From Rallus limicola (Eukaryota > Chordata > Aves > Gruiformes > Rallidae), in assembly GCA_022605955.1 (NCBI GenBank), contig JAKCOZ010000059.1, positions 1,240,001 to 1,304,000 of the forward strand: 64,000 nt of DNA, read 5' to 3'. The translations under genes and the position numbers were made by a program. Positions 25,701 to 37,357 of this stretch are shown piece by piece (positions within the stretch are counted from its first letter, which is position 1; each line of letters begins with the position of its first letter). The notes beneath the pieces were generated by a model. It was not told the DNA's origin. It saw only the letters and a program-made list of their open reading frames with translations, and did not search any database.

Positions 25701-27930
25701 AAGTCTCCGCTGAGAAACAGTCATCAAAAAAGATTGAATGTTCCATACCTTTATAGACACTAAAATGCAAGTGGCTGGCTTTCCAGTAGGACAATGGATA
25801 TGTATGTCATGTAATGAGGGAATAATTCCTTAGTGTATGCAGTTTAGCTGGCCAGAAAATAATTATTCATACAAACTGTAGAGTTGCTTTTCTGAATTTT
25901 CCTTGGAATTTTACGGGAAACTAAAGAGTTCATATTGACATTTTATAGAGCAATTATTCAATCTCAATGCTTTAAAAAATTAGTAGATGTAAAAAATCTT
26001 TTTGAAAGAGATGTTTCAGAATCTACTAAATTATTTGACACAATAATCCTACAGATTATATCTCTATACAGATTAATTTAATTTAACAAATTGTTTTGGC
26101 TAAGGAAGTATTTTGAAAGTTTAATATGTCTTTTTGCTTGAGAAATTAACTCCTCACCCATATTCATAAATCTTCATGATTATGAGATCCTAGCTCTGCT
26201 CAAAATATCCCACTCATACTTGTTACATGTTTACAGCATAAATTAATCTTTTTCATTTGTGGTGCTGTTTTGATGCCTCAAAAGCATTTCATTGAATCAG
26301 TTTCAAAATAGGATGTAAATAGAAAGCAGAAGAGATAAGTACAGAGCCCAAGATTTATTATAGTTGGGGCCTGTATTCTGGGAATGTGCCGTACAAATAT
26401 CTACTTCTAAGCAGGTGCTTACAGCTGGTTAAATGTAAGCAAATGCTTAAATTGTACAGTGATGAATCAGAACTGAGGGACTCAGGCAGAAGAAATCCCA
26501 TATATTTTTAGTATATTAAAAACTACGCTATTAAAATGGAATAACTGAACACTAATACTTCTCACTGCTTGCTTTCATCTTCAGGGAACTTGTTCTTTCT
26601 CAGTTTTCCCCCTTGACCACTTACAGAAGCCATTTTCCTCTGGTATCTTATACTTTCCTGCACTAGCACAGACTCCACTGAAAGAAGTTAAAATTACCTT
26701 TATACTTCATTGGATGTCAAATTCATTGGCCTGAGTCAAGTAAAAAACTATCAAATTTGACATCGGAAAGCTTTCAGCAGCAGAATCAATAGAAGATTTT
26801 CCAATACGTTGCTGAAGCTTCTTTGCTAAAATTTCAAACTTCAGTGTAGAAAGACCATACTTCCTTTATTTCTTACCAACACTTCCCTGGAATCACTTCC
26901 TTCTGAAATTTGGCTCCACACCAAAAGCTGCTGATGGTGTTACAAAGTGCTGCTGCTGGCAAATCCTTCACCATGCTAGGTGGTTTTCAGGGCTTTTGTA
27001 GGTTCACTGCTGGAGATGTATCTGCCCCATAGGAAAAGGAAGGAGGGCAGGAAGGGAAGGAGAGGAATTAAAATAGTCTTGTGGAGTTATTCCTCATGAT
27101 GATTTAAAACTGATAGTCTCGGACAATGTAGCTTATCAAAAGATTGTGGGCGGATAAGAGACCTTAAATATTTTTTGCTAATCATTTTTGCCCACCTGAG
27201 ATATCTGCAAAAATAAAAGAAGTATTTAAAAGAAAGCTTGCTGCCTCATATCCTCAATCATATATAAAACTTTAAAAGTCAATTTGTCAGTACAGTGTGG
27301 CAGAAACAGAAAGCCTTATTAATAGTATGTTTATTTCCTGAATATTGCAAGTGATTCATCTAATGGTATCCCTAGCTCCGACATAGTGGATCGTAGCATA
27401 ATATGTCAAAAACACATCCTCAGATACTGTACTGATGTTTTTTTCCAGGTTTAAGCATGAAAGCAAAAGCTGGTCTATACAAGATACAGGGTTACAGGTC
27501 AAGTCTCATCAGCTTATAGAAATCTTGCCTCTTCAACACTTCTATAGCCAACAGGGGCTAGTGCCTGCTGTATTTGCCAAAATCATTGTTCCAAGTCAGA
27601 GCAAAATTTTTTTCAGGTCTACTTGCAAGCTACTGTTAAATGTGCAATAGATGATCTTACAAAATTTTCCACTAAAACAACTAGCACACTATTGTACTAA
27701 TCTGAGAATAGAAGATAATTTAAACAGAAGACATCTTTTTTTTCCTTTCTTAAGCCTCTACAAAAAAATGACCACTTTATTGAAATACTAGAAATTAGGG
27801 AATTAGTTCAGCTGGTTGAGTACAGTACAGTAGAGTTTTGAACAAAGGGTAGCATGGCTATAAAAATATCATGGCTGTAGTGGAAGATCAAACTAGCTAT
27901 TTCTTACATGAATTTTATTTCTCTCTGCAG
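22788..27930 (+). other. NRG3: NRG3 intron after the transmembrane exon
   Basis: Bounded by GTAAGA and by TTTCTCTCTGCAG; phase 2. It is about 5.1 kb of AT-rich DNA. No mobile element was recognised. The part from about 25200 to 26100 is especially AT-rich, with several TAAT and ATTAATTG-type cores and an octamer-like ATATGCATAA at about 25347. That could mark a conserved enhancer, but nothing in the window proves it. Confidence 0.85.
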
Positions 27931-28057
27931 GAAACAAACAAAGCAAATTCATGAACAGCTGAAAGAACCACAGAATAGGAAAACCTACAGCCTAAATGCT
28001 TCCAGCATGATGGCAAAGTCAGAGTGTATGGCACAAAGCCGAGTCCAGCTGCAAAAT
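27931..28057 (+). CDS. NRG3: NRG3 cytoplasmic exon 1 (membrane-proximal tail)
   Basis: The first base completes the lysine codon left by the transmembrane exon. The 42 following codons read KQTKQIHEQLKEPQNRK, then a TYSLNASSMMAKSE block, and end in SRVQLQN. It is a basic, polar membrane-proximal stretch that continues the stop-transfer signal of the anchor. Mammalian NRG3 has the same block order (KQAKQI, SYSLKASS, MAKSE, VQLQN), so the assignment is firm. The acceptor is CTCTCTGCAG and the donor GTAAGT at 28058, both strong; the exon ends on a codon boundary (phase 0), so on its own it could be skipped only with a frame change because its entry phase is 2. Confidence 0.96.
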
Positions 28058-29099
28058 GTAAGTAATCCTGCCAGCTACAACACTTAATAGCCTGGCTAAG
28101 TTCCTGCTGCTGATGGCAGCACATCGCCATGTTGCTATTTAGCATCTGAGCAATGGGAACAAGAATTCTCATCTCTTTCATCAAATGGTCTCTATCAGGC
28201 CTGTTAATGGAAAACCCCAAGCAGGGATTAGGTTTTTTTCTAAAGTTATTTCAATGGTTCCTGGTACATTTTGTTCATGTAATAGTCCGTGCTGAGGCCC
28301 CTAGCTCTGCATCCAGCAGTGGAAATTACTATTACAGTTTCCAGCAATACCTTCGCTCATATGTATGGCCTATAGGTGAAGTTGGGATCCCTGATCTTAA
28401 GTTATTTCAAGTATTCCAATAATTCATGAAACCCCATGAAAAAAATTTAGATATTTGTCACTGCTAATTCAGAATAAATTCAAAATCTAGAACTAAATGT
28501 ACACATGTAAACTAATGTCCAGTGGAAGACTGTGCAGATGGTCTCATTTTCTTGGGTCTTGGGGTAAGGTCAGTTTTGATACCAGAAAGAGATTATGTTG
28601 TTCAAACTAAATTCTAAATTTATTTAGTCATTTACTGTATATAGTTATATGTAAATTAATACAATCCCACAGTCATTAAATAAGGGGCATTTGAAATAAG
28701 GAACTCAAAGTCAACTGATTTATTTAGCCCTGGATGGAAGGTACTTTCCAGTGCATGTCATTCTCTTTCCCCTGGTCATACACGTCCAGTGCTGTCTTAT
28801 TTTGAACAAAGTCTTTGGAACAACTGAGAAGGATCCTGGTAGCATTATAACAGGAACTCATGAAAGATGTACTGAAGCCTTTCTAACTGCTTAACTTTTT
28901 TGTTTTGGGGTTTTGTTGTTGGTTTGTTGTGGTTTTTTTCAAAAACGGTATGTTATCTTTCCTTAAAGGGCTGACTACTGTATTTGCTAGATTCCTTCAA
29001 AATAGTGGGAGTTCAGCAAAAGTGAGTACTCATGCCCAGTTAGCCACAGATGTCTCAGTTCCTGGTTTACTAGATGCCTTATTTGCCTCAATCTTTAAT

Positions 29100-30494
29100 T
29101 GTAAGGCCAGTTGCTGCCCCTGGTTCACCAGTTGGTTAACTACAGGCCTGTCAGTCTGACCTCAGTGCCAGGAAGGTTATTGAGTAAATCATCTTGAGTG
29201 CCCCCACACAGCACATACAGGACAATCAGGTGATCAGGCCCAGCCAGCAGAGGTTTATGAAAGGCAGGTCCTGATTAACTAACCTGATCTCTTGTTACAA
29301 GTTGACCTGCTTGGTGGATGAAGGAAAGTCTGTGGATGATGTCCGCCTAGACAGTAGTAAAGCCTGTGGCACCATTTCCCACAGCATTCTTCTGGCTTGC
29401 TGCTCATGGCTTGGATGTGCATACCCTTTGCTGGGAAAAAAACTATCTAGATAGCCAGCCCAAAAATGTTGTGGTGAATGGAGTTAAATCCAGTTGGCGG
29501 CTGGTCACAAGTGGTGTTCCCAGGACTCAGTACTGGGGCCAGTTCTTTTTTGTGTCTTTATCAATGATCTGGACAAGGGGATTGAGTGCAGCCTCAGTAA
29601 GTTTGCAGGCAACACCAGGCTGGTTAGGAGTGTTGATCTTCTTGAGGATAGGAATGCTGTACAGGGCGACCTATACACACTTTATTGATGGGCCAAGCCA
29701 ACTGTAGGAGATTCAATAAGGCTCAGTGCTGGGTCCTGCACCTGAGTCACAACACTCCCATGCAACAGTACAGGCTTGGGGAAGAGTGACTGGAAAACTG
29801 CCTGTCAGAAAAGGACCTCTGGGGGTGCTGGTCGACTGGCAGCTGAATATGAGCCGGCAGAGTGCTCAAGTTGCCAATAAGGCCAACAGCATTCTGGCCT
29901 GTATCAGGAATAGTGTGGCCAGCAGGACTAGGGAAATAATGATACCCCCATACTCAGAACTGATGAGTCCACACCTCAAATACTGTGTTCAGTTTTGAGC
30001 CCCTCACTACACAAAAAGACAGTGAGGTGCTAGAGCGTGTCCAGAGGAGGGCAATGAAGCTGATGAAAGGGTCTAGAGCACAAGTCTTTGAGGAACAGCT
30101 GAGGGAACTGGAGTTGTTCAGTGTGGATAAGAGGAGGCTGAGGGAAGACCTTATTGTGCTCTACAACTATGTGAGGAGATTGTATGGAGGTATGTGTTGG
30201 TGTCTTTTCCCAAGTAACAAGCAATAGGACAAGTGGAAACGGCCTCAGGTTGCACCAGGGGAAGTTTAAGTTAGATATTAGGAAACATCTCTTCTCCAAA
30301 AAGGTTGCCAATTTTTGGAACAGGCTGCCTGAGGAAGCGTTTGAGTTACCATCTGTGGAGGTACACTCGTAGATGTGGTGCTTGGGGACATGGTTTAGTG
30401 GTGGACTTGGCAGTGCTGGGTGTACAGTTGGACCTGATGATCTTAAGAAAGGTCTCTTCTGACTGAAACGCTGCTGTGATTCTGTGATTCTGTA
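29100..30494 (+). mobile_element. 5'-truncated CR1 LINE, inactive
   Basis: The nucleotide sequence follows the 3' 1.4 kb of a CR1 element: part of the reverse-transcriptase domain of ORF2, the C-terminal region and the 3' UTR, ending in the repeated octamer TGATTCTGTGATTCTG. ORF2 pieces are visible in several frames: SVLGPVLF and FINDLDKGIE (frame from 29494), KYCVQF (to 29998), [15 protein letters not shown] (frame from 29985) and FWNRLPEEAFELPSVEVHS (to 30372). Frameshifts separate them. The catalytic FADD box of the polymerase reads FAGN at 29602-29613, so both active-site aspartates are lost. The copy cannot move itself. The 5' border near 29100 is approximate. Confidence 0.92.
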
Positions 30495-30508
30495 TTACTT
30501 CGAGCTCT

Positions 30509-30526
30509 AAAAAAAAAAAAAAAAAA
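30509..30526 (+). repeat. A18 tract after the CR1 end
   Basis: Eighteen adenines begin 15 bases after the CR1 octamer end. CR1 elements do not normally end in poly(A), so this is a separate simple repeat or the mark of another insertion. Confidence 0.85.
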
Positions 30527-32101
30527 CAAGCTGTTGAGAGCATTGTTGGGTTGTAACAAAAGGCAACAAAAGGTAAAGTTGTAAAGAGCTTTTGTGGTTC
30601 TTTTGTTCTACCATATAAAGTAGGTCTGAGTTAACACTATATTCTTTGTCTTTTTCTCGCTGTAATTTAGCACAATATTTTGTCAGCCCATCATCACTAT
30701 GAACTATTTGACGTTGTCTTAGCAGCTGACAAACACAACAAGTTTTATTTAAGTGTTTTTCTTTTGCCTTAACAGTAGCCATAATGTCTGAAGTAGCAGT
30801 TTGTAGATTCCAGGTGTTAGAGATTGAAAAACATTATTATTCTTTATTATTTTAATCCAATTTGCTTTTCAGCTTTTGATGCAGTTCAGACCAGCGTTAT
30901 CAGTGCTGGTAATTGATGCACTGTTTTCTTCTTCTCCTGGCTGCTTGCAGGCCACTGTTTTCTCCTTGTCATTAATGCATTTTCCCTTTGGGAGGAAAGA
31001 TACTAAGAAAAACAGAATGACCTTGTGCAGGATGTAGTGTAATGGTGGAGAGTAATAATGGTTTCTATTGTTAGCAAGGTTTTAGTGGAGGAATGCATGT
31101 AGGCAGTTCATTAAATATTTACCAAACTTGGCAGGTTGGAGGTGGAAAACAAAAGGGTAGGGGGCAGCAGCAAAGAACTTTGAAATGGTATTTCATAGGA
31201 ATGGCTGAGTGGCTTCCCATCAGAGACCAGAGATCTGCCTCAGGCGTATCTGCTGGGTGGGAAAGCGATCCAGCAGCGGCATGGGGAGGAGAGTGTCCCT
31301 GCTGTTTGCTCCTGCAGCTGTGCTGCTGCCTTTCTGCCTGTCACTGCCTGGATATGATTGTGATTCCCATCTGCAGCTCCCACTGCTTGGGTTTGGGGAG
31401 AAATCTTCCTTCTCTTCATTTCCAGGAGCCAGTAAAGAAACTTAAATAGATTAAGGTGGTTATTTTCTGGAAACTAGTCCTTCAGTCTGGCATTTCTTTT
31501 CCCACTCCAAGTTTTTCTCTTAGATGGGAAAACTGTCTCGCTTGTATGTCACCTTTCTCTCTTTCACTGGAAAATTCTCCAATATTTTTCTCCTGCCTAT
31601 TTTGAATGGACCTAGTGATGCTCTCAGTTTTTTCACACCACTTTTTCTGCTTCTGAATAGAGTAAGTTAGTGTAGACCTGAGAACAGTTGCATAAGGTTC
31701 CTCATTCTTGATGTCTACTTTGAAAGAACCATGACATTTTGATTCAGAGGTTGCTATGTTTGGTAAAGGACACATGGATCTTTCCAAATGTTCTGTTGCT
31801 CTAGAACGAAGTTTTACTTACTTCCCAAGACACTGTAGCAAATAGTGTTTTGAGTGGTTTCTGGCCGTGAAGGGCATGACCAGTTACAAGGGAAATACTT
31901 TGTCTCCTATCATTCCTTTTTTTCCTTCTTACCCTTGACTGGACTTAGGAAAATAATTATTTTTCCTTTCTTATTTTCAAAGCCAATTTTGAATCTTCTT
32001 CTTTTTAAATGAGAGAAGCCATATGAATGTATCAAAAATGCTGTTAACAGAAAAAAAAACACATTTCATTTTTGAATCAGTATTAAAATTAATTACAGTG
32101 A

Positions 32102-32700
32102 GTGAGGCTAGAACAAAATGCAATTTTGTATTTGTATCACTGCCGAAGGAAAAGGACTTCAAATCTCAGTCGCCCTGATATCCCACCTCTAAGACAGTTC
32201 AAGCTTCTTTACAACAGTATGATTATGAGAACCATATATGAGCTGAAACGCTCTGAATGTTTGCTTTTAAAACACTCTCCACTTGCATCAGAATTCTCCT
32301 GCTGTGTTCTAGACCACAGATTACTTTGCAGCAATCGTGATTTCAAAAGGCAGTATTTAAGAAATGGATTTGAAGTGTTGGACATTCCCCCAAGTTCATT
32401 AAACATCCATATGGCAGGATTGCTCCTTCAGATGTGGATAGTCACGTTAAGCAACAGGAAATTCAGAAAAAAATGGAGTGGGTCAAGTGAAAATGTAGGC
32501 TTTTTAGAGCTCCCTGCATTCAAGAAGCTGCTCTCTTTGGGGTTCTTGCCCTCCGGTCAGCAGGGTAAACAAGCAAGAAAGAATCACCAGATCCTTGCAC
32601 ATCCCTTGGCAAACACCAAGGCTGAGGAAGAACGCAAGGAGATTTAGGTGTTTAAGTTACACCATGGATGCCTCCCTCCCTGGCATTTGGAAATAAAGCT
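32102..32700 (+). other. Longest open frame in the window, with AATAAA close behind
   Basis: The frame opens after a TGA at 32099-32101 and ends with TAG at 32645-32647. The first ATG is at 32219, giving 142 residues. The product is basic and leucine-rich, with an R/K-rich middle (NRKFRKKWSG) and a charged end (KAEEERKEI); no signal peptide, membrane segment or known domain is visible. AATAAA lies at 32692-32697, followed by a T/G-rich stretch (TTTTGTTTGCTTTG). It could be an alternative last exon, a nested transcript or a chance frame. No convincing start context or strong acceptor fixes its 5' end. Confidence 0.2.
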
Positions 32701-35700
32701 TTTTGTTTGCTTTGACAAAATTTTGAGGTATAACATGGTTTTCCTTCCCACACTCAAATGCACTGCGGTTCCTCCACTGCCTGCCTTTGCTCAGCTGTGA
32801 TTCTGTGAAGGGAAATCAAGGGTTAGATTTTGTCCAGACAGCTGCGTTCTCTCCCAGCTGCTGCTCAGAGCTGGGAACTGCGCTCACCTGTGCCGAGCCT
32901 GCGTCACTCCGTATCGATTCCCCTACTTTGTTAGGGATACAAATCAGACAAAAAAGTAAGCAGCATTCATAAATGAGTACAGCTCCTAGCATTTCCCCTG
33001 CATCTCCTTCAAGTCTGCTGTTTTCCCAGACATGCTGGCAACAGCAGTTTCTTGCTAGGCTTTCTAACATCTTTGATTTGGATACTAATGCACTGGTGGA
33101 CTTGCTGTGCCAGTTTTTAATGCAGGATCTTCGAGGTACGTGGGAGGTTCTGATTTATTTCTCCTACTGCATGGAACATAGGACTTCTAGTATTATCAAC
33201 CCCTTCCCAAAGGTGTTATCTTCAAGAGAAATGGAATGAATGAGCTCCACAAGAATTTAATGAATGTGCATCTAAATGGTTTGATGTCCTCACAGGCATG
33301 AGTCTTCAAGAGTCTTAATGTTGTTCCTGATTACTAGGTTCTTTTTTCACCTTGCCTAGAGGGTTTCTTTAAATTCACATAACTTGACAAATACATCATG
33401 CAACACACCCACCGAAAAAAGCTGTCAAAGCTTTGTCATTCCTTTAGCGATTCTAAGAGTTGTCATGGTTTTTCAAAGTGGCCTTTTTCACCTCCATGGA
33501 TTTTATTGCCTTCTCCCATTGTACTAAGTGGATCTATTAATTCCTCATTACTTTCCCTCTGAGGTGGTTAATATGCTTTTTGTGCAGAAGTGTGGGGTTT
33601 CACTTTTCACTAGACTTGTTTCTAATAGCTTGCGATCACTGCCTCTGGGTTTCTGATATTCTTAAAACCAGGGGAAAAAATGCTCTTTTTATGTCTTGTT
33701 GCCTTCTGTTGATAGTAGTAGGAAATCGATTCAGTTGTCACTGTGATAAAAATGCAATTAATATATGTTGAGCAGCAGATACACTTAAATCTTTTAAAAG
33801 ACTACTGTGTGGTTTTGCCTGAGTTACCATGGGATTTATCGGCTGAGATCAAAAGCAAATTTCCCATTTCTGTGTCACGTGACTACTTAGGCAGAACTGC
33901 CAGAATAGACAAACTTGAATTTACTAGCCTCTATCTAGAGATAGTGTTGGCAACACAACACACAGAGCATATGGGAACAGCTGTAAGGACGTTAAATACA
34001 CCACCTGACAGGCATTGGTACAAGGTCAGCCCATCCAGAAAAATCCCTGGCTCTTTATGTGCTTGAGGCACGTTCTCCTAATGTAATTTAAAGCTGAACT
34101 CTCTGCCTTCTCAGTCTTTTTTGAAGTGGGATCCCCACATTACCTCTCTTCCAATGCCACATGCCTTTCTGGACTTTTTCATATAACTGTTTTGGGAAAA
34201 TCATTGAGGAGGAAGAGCTAAGAAAAGCTGGGGGAGGGATGGGTGGTTTGTTATGCATAATACTAGGACAACAGTGTTAAGCTATTCTGTAGCACTTGAG
34301 TGGCATTTGTTATCCATGGTTCCTACGTTTTAGAATAAAGAATACAAGGCATAGAGCAGGGGAGTTACGTGCTGGCAGTTGTACAGCAGGTCAGGGGCAG
34401 AAGTTGATTTCTTGTTTCTGGCCCAGGCTACATTTCCAGATTCCCTTAGCTTTAACTAACAGGGGTGGAATGTTATTGTTGAGATAATTTTCTCCATGAA
34501 GCTGTGAAAAATTGAAAATTTGCAAAATGGTTTATTTTTAAATTGCTATCATTATTCTTTAATTTATTTAGCCATATACATCAGCATTTCTCAGTAATTG
34601 CTCAAACAAGCATAAATAATCAAGCAAGTAGACAGTAAACCCATTAAAAAACCCTAACAAATAATATGGATAAGCTTTCAGAGATGCTTTCAACCTACTT
34701 GTAACAGTCCTTTGAAAGCTTTTCACAGTTTATTCTCCATCATGGCTAAATATTCAGCAGTTGGAGGGCTCCGTAGAGCTCAGCCCAGGTGAAAACGTGG
34801 GTGTGGAAGCAGCAGGGTGGGCTCTGCTGGGATATAGGTGGGAAGCAGTCCTGTATTGTACTTCTGAGGACACCAACTGATACTGCTGTTACTTCACAGA
34901 AACCTGAAGACGTTTTTCTCCACAGATGATCTCAGAGAAGGGATGTGGCCTCATGGTTAAGCTAAAGGAACATAAACCAGACTAAGTTTCAACCTATTAA
35001 AATGTGTGAATAATACGACACATCCAAATAAGTTCAATTACACTGTTCAAGTTCTGTGTATGTTCACACTCTCAAATTGTGATTCGCGTTTTGACTGTAA
35101 TTAGCGTTATGGTAACTGGCAAGTGGTCCATCTGAAAGTGGCTTAAATTAAATGTTTGGTTATGGGGAAAAAAATGCCCTTTGCGGGCTGTGCATGGGTG
35201 GTGCTGGGTGTTGGACCTTCAGCATGACTTCCTAGTAGCATCAGAACAGCTTCTGGGCATCCTGGTTTTCCTCAGTTGTGGTGAGCAGAGACTTTGTATA
35301 CCATTGCTCCAGCCCACATCCGCCTTAACCATGGATGCAGCAAAAAGGCACAGTTTATCTTTGACTACCCTTCATGATTCACTTTATACTCATGGTCTTA
35401 TAAACCATTCAGATTTTCAATTTAGTATCATGACCAAACACAAAAAAGGACAGAAATAGCTTCCTGGCAAAAACAACCCATTCTTTACATAGCTCAAATT
35501 GATTTATTCAGGTCAGGAATCAAAGACAGTTTCATTTCTGCAGCTGGCAGGATAACTATTAAAGTTTAAAACCTTCACAGACATGAGTACCTTAAAAATC
35601 ATACTTCTGTCTGAATATTTTATCTACGGCATTTACAAGTGACAACTAAGATCATGGTAACTGAAAGAAATAAGAGCGGAATATGTTTCTTCTTATTATT

Positions 35701-37229
35701 TCAGTTGTGTTTACTTCATGCATGTGGCAACGTTTTGCATATTGTCACTCTCATAGCTTTGCATTCAGAAGCACGTAAGCTGTGACTTTGGCTCTGTTTA
35801 TGTGGGTATATGTATTGCATACAGCAGAAAGTGTAAGGAGAGCACCGGAAACAATTTGAAGATGTATTATCTATGGAAATCAATCATAAGAAGTCTGAGT
35901 AGATGGACTAAAATTGCACATAACCTATTTTTATGGGACAGTTAGTCTTGTACCACTTTCCTTTTTTATTTTGCTAAGGTCTAAGGAAATGTAGATAAGA
36001 ATAAATGAGAAGCAGAAAACCATTTTGTATTTTTAAGGAGTTATTGGTCTTTTGTTATACAAAAAAATAATTATGAACAACTTTACTTTTAAAGAAGTCT
36101 CTTCTCTATAGGTGTTTGTGCTGCCAGAGTGTGGCATTTTTTTACCAGTTTGATTTTTTGAAAATTATTAATATTATTATTAGAACTTGTATTTTCTTTC
36201 TAAAATATTTAATCTTTTAATAGCTTCCATGATACCAGTTTATTGTAAGGATAACATGGATATTTAGTACTAAAAATACAAATTCAATACAGAGTTGAAG
36301 GGATTAAAGAAAAGTAGAATAAAATTAGTTTTAGTGAAGGTCATTGTAATGTAACGTAAAAAATCTGCAAAGTGCAATATTTTTCATACCTGAGTGTAAA
36401 TGTGGGTTAACGTCTCATAGCTCTGAGATATTGGCACAGATAGAGTAGCCATTAACAACATTGATTCTTCTGCCAAGGTTTTTTTGTTTGGTTTTTTTTG
36501 AAACTTTGACTTTCTGGCTCCATTTAGGATTAAACACACGATTCTTGCTGAATTTCCAATTGAATCACAAAGCAAGAAGAAGAAAATCTGATCTTGTTCA
36601 TGTCTGGTGTCTGCCTTACAGACCTTTGTGTCTCACTATGTGCCTGGAGACTGCCCTACGCCTACAACTGTCACAGGAAGAATTATGTTTGTGCTGCTCT
36701 TACCAGCAGAGATACTCCCAGGTCAAAAGTTTCAGACTTGCTCAGAAGGGATATCTGGCTCTAGGGATAGGATTCTTACTTATCTGATGATACAAATGCT
36801 GTTTCAATTTGGTTTTCATAGTTGTGCGTGCTGATAAAAGCAGTGTTTGACTGAAATTCCCACAGGACCCAAGAAGGTGTGGACCATCCTCTGAGATGTG
36901 TTTTGTGATCTTAGTCTATGCATAGACAGCCACAAAACCAGGCTTTTAGTCAAAGCAGTCAGTGTTTCCTATCGTTATGGGCAAATCAGTCAGTAATTTT
37001 GTGGCTAATGCAGATACCAGCATTTCAATGTGGAGAAGTTAATGGGGATAATGAGTACCATCCCTTTCTGCTCTGTAAACAATAGTGAATGAACATCTTT
37101 CTTACAGCACCTAATTTCAGAAGGCTTTAGAGCACTTCTTACCCCACTTCAATACAAATTCTGACTGAATAGCATCAACAATGTACTATGGCTTTTGTGT
37201 ATTAATTAATTTTATTCTCTGCGCTACAG

Positions 37230-37357
37230 TATTCAAAAACAGATAGGCATCCTGGGCCTATTCTGGACAAAGTTATGGAGTCTAGTTTTTCAGGCCCTCA
37301 GTCTTTCCCAGAGGCCTTGTCTCCTGACAGAGGAACCCAGCCCATCAAGCAACACAG
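37230..37357 (+). CDS. NRG3: NRG3 cytoplasmic exon 2
   Basis: The exon reads YSKTDRHPGPILDKVMESSF, then SGPQSFPEALSPDRGTQPIKQH and two bases of the next arginine codon. Mammalian NRG3 has the same order of blocks (YSKxxRHP, KMMESSF, GPQSFPE, SPDRG, K-H-R), so the assignment is secure; the stretch between HP and the MESSF motif is the least conserved. The residues are polar and proline/serine-rich, fitting a disordered cytoplasmic tail. The acceptor is CGCTACAG, preceded by TTTATTCTCT, and the donor is GTAAGT at 37358. Entry phase 0 and exit phase 2. Confidence 0.96.

Larger units (their letters stand above)
28058..37229 (+). other. NRG3: NRG3 intron with a CR1 element and a long open frame
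   Basis: Bounded by GTAAGT and CGCTACAG; phase 0; about 9.2 kb. It contains the longest CR1 copy in the window (29.1-30.5 kb), an A18 tract at 30509-30526 and the 181-codon open frame at 32102-32647, described elsewhere. The remainder shows no recognisable gene. Confidence 0.85.

Noticed and set aside
29366..30372. Several short open frames that could look like separate genes
   Set aside because: They are frameshifted pieces of one CR1 ORF2 and its 3' region.
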